From: an uncultured Alphaproteobacteria bacterium
GTDB taxonomy: Bacteria > Pseudomonadota > Alphaproteobacteria > Micavibrionales > Micavibrionaceae
Length of the DNA: 64,000 nt
Direction: 5' to 3'
Assembly: GCA_937931645.1 (NCBI GenBank)
Contig: CALHAR010000008.1
Coordinates: 36,212-100,211, forward strand
Part shown: one piece after another, positions 63,187-64,000 of the stretch
Layout: each line of letters begins with the position of its first letter
Position numbering within the stretch: the stretch's first letter is position 1
Program-made: the position numbers and the translations under genes
The notes under the pieces: generated by a model
Seen by the model: only the letters and a program-made list of their open reading frames with translations
Told to the model about the DNA's origin: nothing
The model's database searches: none

Positions 63187-64000
63187 TTAGTAGTCTAATT
63201 CGCCGTTTTTAACTTTACGCTGATGTTCTAACATTATTTTTCTATATTGCTCGGAACTAATTTTTAACTCTTCTGGTGTAAGACCATCTCGCATATCAGG
63301 AGGGTAAGGATCATTGCCAATATCAAAAACTTTAGGCAAGATTAAATCTACCTCTTGGAAATGGAAAAAACCAAAAGGCTGCCGAGGGCTTGTTCTTGCA
63401 TCCCAAAAAACATTTTCACGCTGTGGAGTAAGCCAAATACAGCCATGACCTTCTTCGCCAAATTGAGTTTTATAGGCACCTTGCAGATACTGATAAGCAA
63501 ACGTATGTCCACCAAGGGCTTTTAAAATGCCAATTAGTTGTTCACGAGATTCTCTAGCCTCATGCAGAGCTTCACCTTTTTTGCGAAAGTATTTTTGACC
63601 ATAAGGCAAATTCCAATTTTCATCCTGCATGGCAATAGCCGGTAGATTTAAATGTACCCAACCCTCATTTTTGGCTAACAAATGGGCCGTCAGATCGTTC
63701 TCATGTAAACGCTGCATCACTAGAACAATTGCGCCATTCGCTTTATCGTTGAGGCGTTGAATAATATTGTCATCAAATTGCTCGTTGAGCCTTTGGCGTT
63801 CATGCATATTACGCGCTTCAGCTGAACTCATTGGATCATCAATAATAATAATGTCTGATCCAAGCCCTGTTAAACGCCCCATAATGGGCATAAATTGGCG
63901 ACGTCCTTTAAAGCTGGTGACCAATTTATTTTGTTCTAATTTGATTAGAGTGCTTGGAAATAAAGAGCGGTAGCGGCGTGATGCCATAAGCTCAAAGCAT
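63187..64000 (-). CDS. Phage terminase large subunit, ATPase part, truncated, 5' end outside window
   Basis: The frame is open to the window edge (CFELMASRRYR), so it starts outside. SFKGRRQFMPIMGRLTGLGSD, Walker B IIIIDDPMSSAEA, then GAIVLVMQRLHENDLTAHLL and LPAIAMQDENW match phage DNA-packaging motor subunits. After FAYQYLQGAYKTQFG the protein runs only about 95 residues more, to KNGELDY and a stop. The usual C-terminal nuclease domain with its WDTA motif is not seen in this frame. It is therefore shortened, split or divergent. It suggests a prophage remnant. Confidence 0.75.
   Translation of the reverse strand, partial: CFELMASRRYRSLFPSTLIKLEQNKLVTSFKGRRQFMPIMGRLTGLGSDIIIIDDPMSSAEARNMHERQRLNEQFDDNIIQRLNDKANGAIVLVMQRLHENDLTAHLLAKNEGWVHLNLPAIAMQDENWNLPYGQKYFRKKGEALHEARESREQLIGILKALGGHTFAYQYLQGAYKTQFGEEGHGCIWLTPQRENVFWDARTSPRQPFGFFHFQEVDLILPKVFDIGNDPYPPDMRDGLTPEELKISSEQYRKIMLEHQRKVKNGELDY

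Overview
The window reads as chromosome of an alphaproteobacterium of moderate to low GC content, with a prophage- or island-like segment at the right end. The lineage markers are a GcrA cell-cycle regulator, an Hsp20 + DUF1150 pair, the aroA-cmk-rpsA-ihfB-lapA-pyrF-trpF cluster, an rsh/acpS/lepB/rnc/era cluster and GANTC sites ahead of gcrA. The genus cannot be fixed from sequence alone. A deep-branching, Micavibrio- or Rhodospirillales-like bacterium is a guess.

Layout. 0-6.2 kb (minus strand): aroA, cmk, rpsA, ihfB, lapA, pyrF and a partial trpF. 6.2-12.4 kb (minus): an EAL phosphodiesterase with a degenerate GGDEF site, hisI, a 129-130 bp tandem repeat grown from the end of a DUF2726 gene, an EamA transporter, pyrC and folE. 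12.5-17.8 kb: cysS, a pilin-like protein and its partner, a zinc-finger protein, an Hsp20 gene behind what looks like a ROSE-type RNA thermometer, DUF1150 and dnaB. 17.9-19.4 kb: rpsF-rpsR-rplI, with an unusually long L9. 19.9-24 kb: fabG, a HAD hydrolase, acpP, fabF, mltG and tRNA-Gly. 24-32.3 kb: small housekeeping genes, UDG, rpoZ, rsh, the remains of a DUF2062 gene, acpS, lepB, rnc and era. 32.5-38 kb: gcrA with a DnaA box and two GANTC sites upstream, a two-gene RND efflux system and a double cold-shock protein. 38-45 kb: fadD, a composite repeat element and an AlbA/Schlafen-type ATP-binding gene. 41.9-48.9 kb: rpmI-rplT, pheS and pheT, split by single genes, several on the opposite strand. 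49-58.4 kb: gpt, a sulfotransferase, a glycosyltransferase, a sugar transferase, DUF1223, nhaA, polA and rlmB. 58.5-64 kb: tRNA-Tyr, then a serine recombinase with DUF2924, a probable type II restriction enzyme, a cytosine-5 methyltransferase with its own HTH domain, and a terminase fragment.

How it fits together. Most genes are core functions: pyrimidine, tryptophan, histidine and aromatic synthesis; translation; fatty acid synthesis; the stringent response; replication. The less ordinary parts are the recombinase/restriction island, several AT-rich single genes set among translation genes, and repeat structures: the 129-130 bp tandem, a 12-bp repeat that triplicates a start codon, an AAAAG microsatellite, and a composite element in two inverted copies, one of which carries a nested palindromic insertion. 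No CRISPR array, rRNA or complete insertion sequence was seen.
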